A stretch of 64,000 nucleotides of DNA from an uncultured Paraburkholderia sp. (GCA_940746715.1 CALNWN010000008.1:1-64000); one strand, 5' to 3'. Shown: positions 31,501 through 41,829, counted from the stretch's first letter. Made by a program: numbers and translations. Notes: generated by a model from the letters alone, not told the origin.

Positions 31501-32194
31501 TGTCAGCACCCCACATCCTCGTCAGCGAAGTCGGTCCGCGCGACGGCCTGCAGAGCATCAAACCGTCATGCCGACGGACGCCAAACTACGCTGGATTTCC
31601 GCGCTCGCGGCCACCGGCCTAAGGGAAATCGAGGTCGGCTCTTTCGTGCCCGCGCGGTTGCTGCCGCAAATGGCCGACATTCGCGAGGTCGTCGCGCATG
31701 CACTGGCCATTCCCGGTCTGCACGTGGCGGTGCTTGCGCCGAACCTGCGCGGATCGCAAAGCGCGTTCGAAGCGGGCGTGCACAAGGTGACCCTGCCGGT
31801 CTCGGTGACGAACGAGCACTCCATGGGCAATATCCGCAAGACAACGGGGCAGATGATCGACGAAGTGCGCGAGATCGTCGCGCTGCGCAACGCGCGCTTT
31901 CCGCACGTGCAGATCGAGGCCGGCGTATCCGTTGCGTTCGGCTGCACGATTGTCGGCGCAGTCAGCGACGATCAGACCCTGCGCATGTGCACCGCAATGG
32001 CCGAATGCGGCGTGGACGAAGTGGGGTTGTCGGATACCAGCGGCTACGCGATTCTGCTCGAATCGATGGGCTACGACACCGGCATCGACATCGACGCGCT
32101 GGTGGCCGCGCGGGCCATTCTCGCCGAAGCGCTGCCCGGCGAGGCCTTGTACGGCCACGTGCAGGACGCCGGACTGCCCAAAGGATTCCGCTAA
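31501..32194 (+). pseudogene. HMG-CoA-lyase-like protein, frameshift and catalytic-loop deletion
   Basis: TIM-barrel HMGL family; the N-terminus is VSEVGPRDGLQSIK. One A is missing in a short A run at about 31560, after which TDAKLRWISALAATGLREIE continues in another frame. Only about 231 codons remain against the usual 300. EVGLSDTSGYA is joined directly to LLESMGYDTGIDI, so the region carrying the second metal/catalytic histidine and the GGCP catalytic-cysteine loop (about 80 residues) has been deleted in frame. It is first in an IclR-controlled operon. It is certainly inactive as a lyase. Confidence 0.75.
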
Positions 32195-32254
32195 TGCGGA
32201 CGGCCGCGCGCCGAGCGCGCCGCAGCCGGAAGGATGCTTGCTGGGAGTCGCACA

Positions 32255-33529
32255 ATGAACGGGATCGACGCGAATCAATCACTGCCCTACAACGGCGTGC
32301 GTGTGATCGAGATGACTCACATGGTGATGGGCCCGACTTGCGGCATGGTGCTGGCGGACCTCGGCGCCGAAGTCATCAAGGTCGAACCGATGATGGGCGA
32401 CAGCACGCGCGCGCTGCGCGGTTCGGGCGCGGGCTTTTTCGGCACCTTCAACCGGAACAAGAAAAGTATCGCCGTCGACGTAAAAGATCCGCGCGGGCTC
32501 GAGATCGTGCACAAACTCGTCGCGCACGCCGACATCTTCAGCGAGAACTTCAGGAGCGGCACGATGGAGAAGCTCGGCCTCGGCTACGCGGCACTGTCGA
32601 CGCTTAACCCGCGGCTCATCTACGTCTCGCATAGAGGCTTTTTGCCGGGTCCATACGATCACCGGACCGCGCTCGACGAAGTCGTGCAGATGATGGGCGG
32701 TCTCGCCTACATGACCGGCCCCGAAGGACGGCCGCTGCGCGCAGGCACGAGCGTCAACGACATCATGGGCGGCATGTTCGGCGCAATCGGCGCGATGGCC
32801 GCGCTCGCGCAACGCGAGCGCACGGGCAAGGGGCAGGAGGTGCAGAGCGCGCTCTTCGAGAACAACGTGTTCCTCGTGGCCCAGCACATGATGCAATACG
32901 CGGTGACGGGCCAAGCCGCCGCGCCGATGCCGAGCCGCATCTCCGCCTGGGCGGTGTACGACGTGTTCTCCGTGAAGAACGGCGAGCAGATTTTTCTGGC
33001 CGTCGTCTCCGACACGCAATGGGCGCTCTTCTGCGATGCGTTCGGCCTCACCGAACTGAAGGCCGACGAGCGGATCGCGACGAACAATCAGCGTGTAGAG
33101 GCAAGGGAGTGGCTTCTGCCGATTTTGCGCCGCCACATGGAAGCATTCACCGCCGCAGAAATCAGCGCGGTATTCGAGCGCATCGGGCTGCCGTACGCGC
33201 CTATCACGAAGCCGCAGGAGCTGTTCGACGATCCGCATCTGCTTGCTACTGGCGGCCTCGCTAACGTCACGTTGCCGCCGGACGCCAGCGGCGCCGGTCA
33301 AGCCGTGGAGACACGAACGGCGCTGCTGCCGCTCACGCTCGGCGGGGAGCGCCTGCGGCTGCGCGCAGCGCCGCCGGCACTCGGTCAGGACACGCACTCG
33401 CTGCTGCGCCAGCTCGGCTATTCGGAGAACGAAATGCAACAGCTCGTCGATGCAGGTGTCGTCCGCTGCCAGAAACCCCCGGTGGACGACCCGTCGAGCC
33501 CCTCGGCCAACGAGCTTGCCAGCGCCTGA
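32255..33529 (+). CDS. CaiB/BaiF family III CoA-transferase
   Basis: 424 aa from ATG 32255, eight bases after GGGAG. Family features: VRVIEMTHMVMGPTCGMVLAD, AEVIKVEPMMGDSTRA and the catalytic Asp region GTSVNDIMGGMFGAIGA. Family III transferases swap CoA between carboxylic acids without a covalent ping-pong CoA donor complex. Its place after an HMGL-like gene suggests it charged the acid that the lyase then cleaved. The frame and length look complete. Confidence 0.8.
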   Translation: MNGIDANQSLPYNGVRVIEMTHMVMGPTCGMVLADLGAEVIKVEPMMGDSTRALRGSGAGFFGTFNRNKKSIAVDVKDPRGLEIVHKLVAHADIFSENFRSGTMEKLGLGYAALSTLNPRLIYVSHRGFLPGPYDHRTALDEVVQMMGGLAYMTGPEGRPLRAGTSVNDIMGGMFGAIGAMAALAQRERTGKGQEVQSALFENNVFLVAQHMMQYAVTGQAAAPMPSRISAWAVYDVFSVKNGEQIFLAVVSDTQWALFCDAFGLTELKADERIATNNQRVEAREWLLPILRRHMEAFTAAEISAVFERIGLPYAPITKPQELFDDPHLLATGGLANVTLPPDASGAGQAVETRTALLPLTLGGERLRLRAAPPALGQDTHSLLRQLGYSENEMQQLVDAGVVRCQKPPVDDPSSPSANELASA

Positions 33530-33604
33530 GCGCAACGGCCTTCAAAAATACGGCTGAGCGGCTGCCATGCGGCCGACTCGCCAGCCAATTGTCTGGAGAC
33601 GACA

Positions 33605-34912
33605 ATGACCTCCCTCTCTTCTTCCGGTATGACGGTCGAGACATCTGCCACGCTCGAACAGCAGGCAGTCAGAAAAGCCGCGTGGCGCTTCATTCCGCTT
33701 CTCGCCCTCGCGTACTTCTTCAACTATCTGGACCGCACGAGCGTCGGCTTTGCAGCGCTTACCATGAACCGCGACCTCGGCCTGACCGCGACGCAGTTCG
33801 GCTGGGGCGCCGGCATCATGTTCGCTGGGTATTGCCTGTGCGAAGTGCCGAGCAATCTCGCGCTGTATCGCTTCGGCGCGCGCCGCTGGCTCGCCCGCAT
33901 CATGATTACGTGGGGTTTGATGGCCGCCGCTACGGCGCTCGCCGTGGGGCCGACCAGCTTTTACGCGATCCGGCTGCTGCTCGGAATCGGTGAGGCGGGC
34001 TTCTTTCCCGGCGTGATTTTCTTTCTCGCGGTGTGGTTTCCGGCGAGCTACAGGACACGGGTGCTCGCGTGGTTCACGGTCTCGACGCCGCTCTCGTCTC
34101 TCGTGGACAGTCCGCTCTCGTCATGGCTTTTGCATATGGATGGCGTACTCGGGCTCGCCGGCTGGAAGTGGATGTTCATTGTCGAAGGCCTTCCTGCCTG
34201 TCTGCTCGGTTATCTGGTATTGAAGCTCCTCGCGGACAAACCCGCGGATGCGCAATGGCTGTCGCCCGACGAACGCTTCGCACTACAAAGTGCCTTCGAC
34301 CGCGAAGGCTCGTCGGCGCAGAAAAAGAAGGACTTCCGCGTCGCGCTGAAAGACGCGCGCGTCTACGTGCTCGCAATGATTTCGTTTGGCTTCACGATGG
34401 GCTCGTACGGCATCGGCATCTGGCTTCCCCAGATGCTCAAGGCGCACGGCATGAGCGTCACGCAGACCGGCTGGATTTCCGCCGTGCCCTACTTCTTTGC
34501 GACGATTGCGTTGCTGTGGTGGGCAAAGCGCGTGGACAGCCGCGGCGGCCACATTGCGAACCTCGCTGCGGGCCTTTTTATCGGCGCTCTCGGGCTCGCC
34601 GTGTCGACGTACTTCCATCAGCTCTTGCCGGCGATGGTCGGCATCACGCTCGCGCTGATCGGCACCATTGCCGGGCGGACCATCTTCTATACGCTGCCCG
34701 CCCGCTTCCTGTCCGGCGAGGCGGCCGCCGGCGGCCTCGCGGTGATCAACTCCATCGGCGCGCTGGGCGGATTTGCGGGACCATACCTCGTCGGCTACCT
34801 GAAGGACAGCTTCGGCACCTTCACCGCCGGCATGTTCGGTCTTGCCGTGGTGCTCGGCATCACGACGTTACTCACGCTTTCCCTGTATTTTTTCAATCGA
34901 GGTGAACGATAA
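33605..34912 (+). CDS. MFS transporter of the tartrate/phthalate type
   Basis: 435 aa, twelve predicted helices: FIPLLALAYFFNYLDRTSVG, the loop motif CEVPSNLALYRFGARRW, RLLLGIGEAGFFPGVIFFL and a central KKKDFRVALKDARV loop. ATG 33605 follows GGAGACGACA. It is probably an organic-acid/proton importer feeding the adjacent CoA-transferase. The gene is intact and lies in the IclR-controlled operon with a 75-bp gap. Confidence 0.8.
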   Translation: MTSLSSSGMTVETSATLEQQAVRKAAWRFIPLLALAYFFNYLDRTSVGFAALTMNRDLGLTATQFGWGAGIMFAGYCLCEVPSNLALYRFGARRWLARIMITWGLMAAATALAVGPTSFYAIRLLLGIGEAGFFPGVIFFLAVWFPASYRTRVLAWFTVSTPLSSLVDSPLSSWLLHMDGVLGLAGWKWMFIVEGLPACLLGYLVLKLLADKPADAQWLSPDERFALQSAFDREGSSAQKKKDFRVALKDARVYVLAMISFGFTMGSYGIGIWLPQMLKAHGMSVTQTGWISAVPYFFATIALLWWAKRVDSRGGHIANLAAGLFIGALGLAVSTYFHQLLPAMVGITLALIGTIAGRTIFYTLPARFLSGEAAAGGLAVINSIGALGGFAGPYLVGYLKDSFGTFTAGMFGLAVVLGITTLLTLSLYFFNRGER

Positions 34913-34932
34913 GCACCCCGCTTCGCTCGCCG

Positions 34933-36042
34933 ATGCGCAGACGAATCGTTTACGCCGCGGCAGCAACACTCGCCATGCCGACCCTCGCCGCGACGCAGGC
35001 ATTCGCAAAGGAAGAGACGCGCGCCATGAAGCCGACCAGCAACTATCTGCCCATTCGCTCCGACTGGCTCGCGTCCGGCACGGAAGCGGCTCTCGAACCG
35101 CAGATGCCGATCATCGACGCGCATCATCACTTTTACGACCGTCCGGGCTGGACCTATCTGCTCGACGAATACCTCGCCGATGCACAGTCGGGGCATAACA
35201 TCACGGCGTCCGTGTACATGCAGGCGCTCACTCATTACCGGCAGTCGGGGCCGGACGAGCTGCGGCCCGTGGGCGAGACTGCGTATATCACGCGCGCGAC
35301 GGCCTTGTCGCAGACGGGCAAGCCACGTGTCGCGCAAGGCATCGTCGGATACGCGGATATGCGTCGCGGCGCGGCAGTGCGCGAGGTGCTCGAAGCGCAT
35401 CTCGAGGCCGCGGACGGCCGCTTTCGCGGCGTCCGTCATCTCGTCACGTGGGACGCGGACCAGACTCTCGTGAACCCGCTTTCGGCCGCGCCGCGCGGAC
35501 TGCTCCTGGATCGCAACTACCGCGCAGGCGTGGCGCAGCTCGCACCACTGAGCCTTTCCTACGATGCGTGGCTCTTTTTTCCTCAGCTCCCCGAACTGTT
35601 CGATCTTGCCAAGGCTTACCCGGACACGCCCGTCATCATCAACCATTGCGGCGGCATTGTGCGGATTGCGAGTTACGAGGACAGGCGCAAGGAGGTGTTC
35701 GACAGCTGGTCGCAATCCATGCGCGAGCTTGCGCAGTTGCCCAATGTCTACGTGAAGGTCGGTGGCCTCGGCATGCGGATCAACGGATTCGATTTCGAAA
35801 AGGGCGACTTGCCACCTTCATCGGAGCAATTGGCACAAGCGTGGAAACCCTGGATGCACACTTGCATCGAAACCTTCGGCGCCGAGCGCTGCATGTTTGA
35901 AAGCAACTTTCCTGTCGATAAGGGTTCCTATCCTTTCAGCAACGGCTGGAATGCATTCAAGCGCTTGACCGCGCAAGCAAGCCCGGAAGAACGTGAAGCG
36001 CTTTTCCGGGGAACCGTTGCAAAGGTCTACTGCCTCGCCTAA
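34933..36042 (+). CDS. Exported amidohydrolase (2-pyrone-dicarboxylate hydrolase-like)
   Basis: 369 aa. The N-terminal signal MRRRIVYAAAATLAMPTLA suggests export, although family members are usually cytosolic; an ATG at about 35026 would give the usual cytosolic form. TIM-barrel metal motif IIDAHHHFYDRPG, then VRHLVTWDAD, VIINHCGGI and MFESNFPVDKG, as in amidohydrolase_2 lactonases. It lies 20 bp after the MFS gene, so it is in the same operon. It probably opens a lactone or hydrolyses an ester of the substrate. The gene is intact. Confidence 0.75.
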   Translation: MRRRIVYAAAATLAMPTLAATQAFAKEETRAMKPTSNYLPIRSDWLASGTEAALEPQMPIIDAHHHFYDRPGWTYLLDEYLADAQSGHNITASVYMQALTHYRQSGPDELRPVGETAYITRATALSQTGKPRVAQGIVGYADMRRGAAVREVLEAHLEAADGRFRGVRHLVTWDADQTLVNPLSAAPRGLLLDRNYRAGVAQLAPLSLSYDAWLFFPQLPELFDLAKAYPDTPVIINHCGGIVRIASYEDRRKEVFDSWSQSMRELAQLPNVYVKVGGLGMRINGFDFEKGDLPPSSEQLAQAWKPWMHTCIETFGAERCMFESNFPVDKGSYPFSNGWNAFKRLTAQASPEEREALFRGTVAKVYCLA

Positions 36043-36124
36043 CTCACGCGAGATTTCTATGCTTGCCGCGAGAGTCGGCCGGGGCATTCGCCACCGGCCA
36101 GCGGCCTTGCGGCAACCGCCTTTT

Positions 36125-36328
36125 TCATTCTTCCAGTTTGCCGCCAATCGTGTTGCCTTGCCTCCACGCGCGTTTTCCCGCCTCCGACAATTCGCCGCAG
36201 CTATGGCTTTCGTCGGGCATAGTGCCCGGCACGGCCATCTCGCCGCCCGGTTGCTCCTGCGCGGCGACGGGCTTGCCCTTGCGCGCGGCGACGCGCTCGT
36301 CGTGAGACTTGCCAGCGTAGTTTTCCAT
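36125..36328 (-). CDS. Small hydrophilic hypothetical protein
   Basis: 67 aa from ATG 36328, preceded by GGAGAGACCAA. Highly charged, with GKSHDERVAARKGKP and KRAWRQGNTIGGK. The Gly-Lys-Arg-rich motif is loosely reminiscent of small stress proteins, but no family is assigned. The good ribosome site supports expression. Confidence 0.5.
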   Translation of the reverse strand: MENYAGKSHDERVAARKGKPVAAQEQPGGEMAVPGTMPDESHSCGELSEAGKRAWRQGNTIGGKLEE

Positions 36329-36811
36329 TTGGTCTCTCCAAAGCCTGCTGTCGCGCAACGCGCGTTCCTGACGGGGTCGGTTCCGCGTTAATGCGCGTGT
36401 GCGCCGCCACCCTGCGCTCTCCATCGAACCCCTTGTGAAGCGTCGCACGTTGCACCGTTTCGGCCTGACCATTCGGCCTGCCATCCGGTGAGCCTGGCAA
36501 TGGGTCGAGCATCCCTTATGCCCAGCGCCGTCGGGCTCGCGCGTCAAACGCGGGTATTCATCGGAGCAACCGGCTAAATCTCAGTCCTCTCGCGTCGCGA
36601 CTGCAAATAGTGCAATACGAAGTGTAAAAGCGAACGGACGCCTGCTCGCCGAGCCTTTGCTGGAATGTCGCCGGACTGCAATGCGTCGAGGTCAGCTTAT
36701 CGCCATCATTCAGTTAGGATCACCAATAATCTGACGAGGGCGAATTCGCGGCACGCCAGATGCTCGGTGGATGGCGCGTCCCTTGACGCGCCTAACCACT
36801 GGAGAAAGATC
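36329..36811. other. Intergenic region without recognisable gene
   Basis: 483 bp. Apart from the ribosome site of the next small ORF (GGAGAAAGATC before 36812), I see no gene, RNA or clear repeat. Confidence 0.5.
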
Positions 36812-36970
36812 ATGACGAACTAGGAAAACCAGCGCAATGAGCAGAACCAGCGCAATGAGCGGAACGAACAGGAACGCAATCAGAAACAGGAGAATCGGAA
36901 CGAAAAACGCAACGAGAACCGCAACGAAGAAAACCGTGAGGAAGAACAGCGCCGCAACGAAAGGAAATAA
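36812..36970 (+). pseudogene. Asn/Gln/Arg/Glu-repeat peptide ORF with early amber codon
   Basis: ATG 36812 after GGAGAAAGATC opens a 52-codon frame to TAA 36968. Codon 4 is TAG (36821-36823). The rest is almost entirely Asn, Gln, Arg, Glu and Lys in short reiterations (ENQRNEQNQRNERNEQERN). A CAG to TAG change would explain the stop. No family is known to me. It may be a disordered charged peptide, or a repeat expansion without coding role. Confidence 0.4.
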
Positions 36971-37078
36971 GGCCGCACGGTCGCTTTAGAAACGAATAAG
37001 CCGATTGCGCGCTGTCGGGCGATAAAGCGGCTAAAGCGACCGCACTAACGCGCAAGGCCCCGTTTGGAGACAATGAAC

Positions 37079-39126
37079 ATGTCGAAAGCGTTTGAGCCGG
37101 ACGATCTCTATCTGTACCAGGACATCACCGATTTGCAGTGCCGCTTCCAGGGCGATCTGGCGGGCTGCGAGTTGTCATCGCCCGACCGTGATACTGACAG
37201 CAATCAGAGCTCGATATGGCTAATTTATCTCGACGGCGGCCGGCCTCCGCAGCAACTCACGTTCGGCAGTTCCGACTCGTCTCCGCGCTGGTGCCCTACC
37301 GACAACGTGCTGGCCTTTCTCTCGAGCCGGGGCGGCAGCCGCCAGATCTATTCAATCAGGCTCGACGGCGGCGAGGCGAAGCGCGTGACCGATCTTCCCT
37401 CCGGCGCGATGTCGTTTGGATGGTCTCCCGACGGCAAGAAGCTCTTCGCGTTGTGCACGATCTCCGCGGACCCGGAAAAACGCGGTCACACCCGCGACGA
37501 CAGCGACGAAGACGCCAGCCGCCCCGCCGACGCGCCGCGTCTCGTCTAGAGACTGCCCTATAAGATCGACGGCGTCGGTTATACACTGGACACGGAGATC
37601 CACCTCTATACGATCGATGCCCAAACGGGGGCATCGTGCCGACTGACGAGAGGATCGTTCGAGGTAAGCGGAGCCGAATGGTCTCCGGACAGCAAACGCA
37701 TAGCGTTCACCCGAACGCGCGAGGGACGTTTCGCACATCGAACCGACGTCTGGGTGATCGACGCGAGCGGCGACCATGCCCGGCAGATCACGTCGACTAT
37801 CGCATCGGCCGGATTTCCGCGGTGGTCGCCTGATGGCCGCTTCATTGTCTTGACGGGCAGCGAGCATGATGGCGATGCGCAAATGCACCTCTGGCTGCAC
37901 GATCTCAACACAGGCGAGACGCGGGGGCTGGGCGACGAGAGCATAGAAGCCGTCTCCGGCCGCACGGTCTTCTGGTCGCATGATTCCACCCACCTGTACC
38001 TCGTTCTTGCGCGTCACGGCAGGCAAGAGATCGCGACTGTCTCTGTTCCGGACGGCAAACTCGAGCGCCTCGTGACCGGAGACAGGCAGGTCAGCCAATT
38101 CGCCACCAATGCGAAGAGTCTTGTCTACACGTCCGACGATGGCCGCACGCCCGCCGACGTCTGGACTTCTCACCTTGACGGCACCATGGAACGGCAACTC
38201 ACCGATTTCAACGCATGGTGGCGCGAACGAACGATGCCCGAGATCACGATGCGCCAGTTCGAAGTGCCCGACGGAGACGGCGGCACCGAACGCGTGGACG
38301 GCTGGTGGCTGACTCCGCCGGACGGCAAGACGCCGAGGCCGCTTCTCGTCGATGCCCATGGCGGCCCCGCGAGCTATGCATTGCTCAGCTTCAATTGGCA
38401 CGTGTACTGGTACATCCTCATTTCGCGCGGATGGGCGGTGCTGGCGTTGAACCCCGTAGGTTCGAGCAGCTACGGGAGAGACTTCAGTTCGCGCGCTCGC
38501 AAGAAATGGGGCAAGTGCGACCCGATCAACAGTTGGCCGCTGTCGAGAGCTTGCGCAAGGAGCGGCTCGCGGATGAACGGCTCGCCATCACCGGCAAATC
38601 GTACGGAGGCTTTCTGAGTGCGTGGGCCGTCTGCAATACGACAGCCTTCCGCGTGGCCGTGGTGTCGGCGCCCGTGACCAACATCGAAACGCATTTTGCC
38701 GTATCCGACAGCGGCTACTACTCCGACTGCTACTCAATGTATGGAGAACTAAGCGTCAAGCGCGACGCAATGCGCGAGTTGTCGCCGCTCAGCTATGTGG
38801 AGCGGGTGCGCACGCCGACGCTGATCCTGCAGGGCGAAAGCGACGAACGTTGTCCCGTCTGCCAGGCAGAAGAACTATTCACCGGCATCATGACGGCAAC
38901 CGGAACGCCGGCCGAACTGGTCACTTATCCCGGCGGCAGTCATCACTTCTTCGAGTCCGGGCGACCGTCGCATCGCAAGGACATGCTGATGCGCCTGACC
39001 GGATGGCTCGAAAAGTGGATCGATGAGCCGCTCAAAGCCGATGACGCGCAGTCCTGCGCGCATGGCGGCGAAGACCGTCCTGAACGCGCGGACCAGTCCG
39101 CTCAAACCGCGCAGCCGGCTTCGTAG
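37079..39126 (+). pseudogene. S9 family prolyl-oligopeptidase-like peptidase, inactivated
   Basis: N-terminal beta-propeller (GSSDSSPRWCPTDNVLAF, AEWSPDSKRIAFTRTREG), then an alpha/beta hydrolase domain with LLVDAHGGPASY, nucleophile GKSYGGFLSAW, Asp in LILQGESDERCP and His in GGSHHFFESG. The start is ATG 37079, nine bases after GGAG. Two lesions: TAG 37547-37549 within LV-stop-RLPYKIDG in an otherwise continuous frame, and a 1-bp shift near 38515 just before the nucleophile. Without them it would be an acylaminoacyl-peptidase-like enzyme of about 680 aa. Confidence 0.78.
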
Positions 39127-39259
39127 CGCCGGCATACGCGAGCGCGTCGCCAGGATGAGCCGCGACACGGCGGCCGACGCGCATCCCTGATAATCTGAGC
39201 ATCCTGGCCCCGCGGCGCGGCACTCTCGCGCGCGCCGCATTGCCGCCAACCGAAAAACG

Positions 39260-40813
39260 ATGCCGCCACTGTTTCGCCGCTTACTGCTGCTTTACCACGC
39301 GCTGCGCTACGGCGCGCGCCTGATCTGGCTCGCCGCGCCGCCCGAGCGCAAGCTCCACTGGATGATCGAACTGGTCGGCCGCGTGCATGCTTCGGCGGAC
39401 AGCGCGCGCAGCGTCCACGGCCTGCTGCCGGCGCTCGGACCGCTGGCCGGCCGCTTCGCGACCGCGCTCGTCGAGCATCCGGAACTGGCGAACGCGACGT
39501 TGCACGACGCCATCGACGCAATCGATCATCTGGAAGCGCCGCTGCCGCCGCGCGAGTCCGAGGAAGCGCTGGCGCGCGCGTTCGGCCGCCCGCTCGCCAC
39601 GCTGTTCAGCGCGGTGGACCCGGTCCCGGTGCAAAGCGGTTTCGCCGAACAGACGCATTTCGCGCGGCTCATCGCGCAGATCAACGGTCATCGCGAGGTG
39701 GAGATCAAGCTGCTGCGCGCCGGCCAGCTGCAGCAGATCGGCGACGAGCTCGCGCTATTGCGCTGGGTCGCGCGCTGGCTGGAAAAGCTGTCGGGCACGG
39801 CGCGCCGCCTGCGGCTGCGGGCGCTCGCCCAAACCTTTACCGACGACCTCCTGCGCCGCTTCGATCTGCGCACCGAAGCCGCCAACCTGAGCCAGACCGG
39901 CCACCATTTCGAAGGCGACACGCGCATCGTCGTGCCGGACGTGATCTGGGACCTGTGCACGAACCATGCACTGACCGTGCAGCGCATCAACACCTTGCCG
40001 GCGAGCGACCTGAGCGGCCTGCATGCGCATCACGTAAAACTGGCGCCGCTCGCCGCGCATATCGTCGAAGTGGTGACCGAGCAGGCCTTCGAGCACGGCT
40101 TCTTCCATGCCACGCTCGATGCGCGGCGCGTGAGCATCGAGCCGGATTCGCTGGGGCGACTCGTGCTGGCCGAGTTTTCCATCATGTCGAGCCTGTCGAC
40201 CGGCGAGCGCGAGTTCTTCGTGCACGGCGCAACCGCGCTGTTCGAGCAGGACTACGGCCGCCTCGCGCAATTGCATAAAGACGCGGGGCACGTGCGGCAC
40301 GACACCCGCGCCGAGCTGCTCGAAGCGGAATTGCGCACGCGCGCGGAAGCGCTCTTCGCGGCGGCCCCGCAAGACCGCTCGGCGTGCTCGCTGTTCCACC
40401 ATCTGGCTGTATGCGGTATCCCTTCGACGGCGCGGTGTCCAGCCGCCTCGCCACCGCGCAGCGCTCCTTTGAGCAGGCGGAGATGCTGGCGCGCGCTCCA
40501 TCCGGGCGTCGACACATGGAATATTGCGCGGCGCGTCCTCGCGGATATCGCGCGGCGCGACATAGCATAGATCATCGCGGCTGGTTCAAGCGCATTTCGC
40601 GCGAGCTGCCGCATCTCGCGCACATGCTGCCGCGCGTGCCGCAACTGGCGGTGCGCTACTTGCAACACGAGCACGATCGCGCGCGCACGCCGGGGCAGAA
40701 CGCGCAACTGCTTGCCGAACTCGGCCGCGAATATCGGCGCACGCGCGCTGTTGTGGGCATGCGTGCTGTGCGGCGGAATGGTGGGCGCGGGCACGGTGTT
40801 GCTGATGCGCTGA
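39260..40813 (+). pseudogene. UbiB/ABC1-like atypical kinase paralogue lacking catalytic motifs; C-terminus frameshifted
   Basis: The first 380 codons are open and align with UbiB: VPVQSGFAEQTHFARL, EIKLLRAGQLQQIGDELALL, LRTEAANLSQTG, VPDVIWDLCT and GFFHA. UbiB-defining residues are absent: the KxGQ segment reads RFAT, HADxHPGN reads HATLDARR, and DFG reads EFS, so it should be a pseudokinase. Beyond 40390 the frame changes about four times (RYPFDGAV, HPGVDTWNIARRVL, WFKRISRELPHL) to a final membrane helix ALLWACVLCGGMVGAG and TGA 40811. Divergence of the motifs over an intact frame looks older than the frameshifts. Confidence 0.65.
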
Positions 40814-40851
40814 CCGGCTGACGCAATGCGGCGGCGTGTCCAGTCCGTCGA

Positions 40852-41829
40852 TCAGTCCGCCGTGTCGGTCCCCGCCGGCACCTTCGCATGCGCCTTCGCA
40901 CCCGGCGCCGGCGCCCACGCGGGACGAGTGCCGCGCTCCGAGTCGACCACGACGATGTAGCGGCCTGCCCACGGCACGATTTCCCGGTCGCTCTTCAACA
41001 CCCACAGCGATTTGCCTGAATCGACGAGCGCCGCATATTCCGCGTCGAGAATGCCGTAGTGATCTAGAAACGTGTTGAGCGACGCGGGAATCCGTACGCA
41101 GCCTTTCGAATGACGCACGCCGAGCAGCGGCTCGAGGCGGTCGGGATCGGTGGCGTGCATCTGGAAGCGCATCTGCGACATGCCGCCCTTGCCCCAGCCG
41201 CGCTCGGCCTGCGCCCAGCCGAGATCGAAGATGCGCATGTCGCGCTTGCCGTAGCCGCGGATATGGTTCTCGTTCTCCGTGCCTTCGGAGCGGAAATCCA
41301 TGTTGGCGGGCGTATGTTCGAATACGCCGAGCGGCGTCACGAAATGATCGAATTCGCCGGGCCGGCCGGTGGACACGGGCGACGCGCCGATCATCCGCCA
41401 CGCGTCGGCGGGCGTCGCGCGAAAGTAGATGAAGAGCGCCTGCACGTTGGCGTTGCGGTCGACCATCACGACGTATTCGCCCGACAGCTGGCCGAGCGCG
41501 TGCTCGCGCAACGCCGCCTGAAAACGGCCGGCGTACGCGCGTTGCTCGCCGGCCGGCACGTTGAGCCGGCGGGTCACCTGCCGGACGAACACATCGTGCA
41601 GCGCCAGCGCGCGGCGCGGGTCCACGACGCCGGCCGCGTCGGGTGCGGCGACCGGGAGCCTGCCGGACAACCCGACGGACGACGCAGCGCCGGAAGAAGC
41701 CGCCCCGCTCGCCGCCGCGGGCGAAGTCTCGGCGAGACTCGCGCAAGCCGGTACGGCGAGCGCAGCGAAGCAAAGGAAACGCGCGAGCGCTGAAGCCGGC
41801 GCGCGCGCCAGGAGGCGCAACGCATCCAC
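40852..41829 (-). CDS. L,D-transpeptidase (YkuD domain)
   Basis: About 325 aa from GTG 41829, with in-frame upstream alternatives. Signal peptide LARFLCFAALAVPACASLA, an Ala/Ser-rich linker, then the catalytic domain with GEFDHFVTPLGVFEHTPAN and the active-site HSKGCVRIP (His and Cys). It would cross-link peptidoglycan or attach proteins to it in the periplasm. The gene is intact and convergent with the UbiB-like pseudogene. Confidence 0.75.
   Translation of the reverse strand: MDALRLLARAPASALARFLCFAALAVPACASLAETSPAAASGAASSGAASSVGLSGRLPVAAPDAAGVVDPRRALALHDVFVRQVTRRLNVPAGEQRAYAGRFQAALREHALGQLSGEYVVMVDRNANVQALFIYFRATPADAWRMIGASPVSTGRPGEFDHFVTPLGVFEHTPANMDFRSEGTENENHIRGYGKRDMRIFDLGWAQAERGWGKGGMSQMRFQMHATDPDRLEPLLGVRHSKGCVRIPASLNTFLDHYGILDAEYAALVDSGKSLWVLKSDREIVPWAGRYIVVVDSERGTRPAWAPAPGAKAHAKVPAGTDTAD

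Noticed and set aside
36090..36125. Possible intrinsic terminator after the amidohydrolase (GCGG-CAA-CCGC then T run)
   Set aside because: The stem is only 4 bp and the T tract is short, so it is too weak to call.
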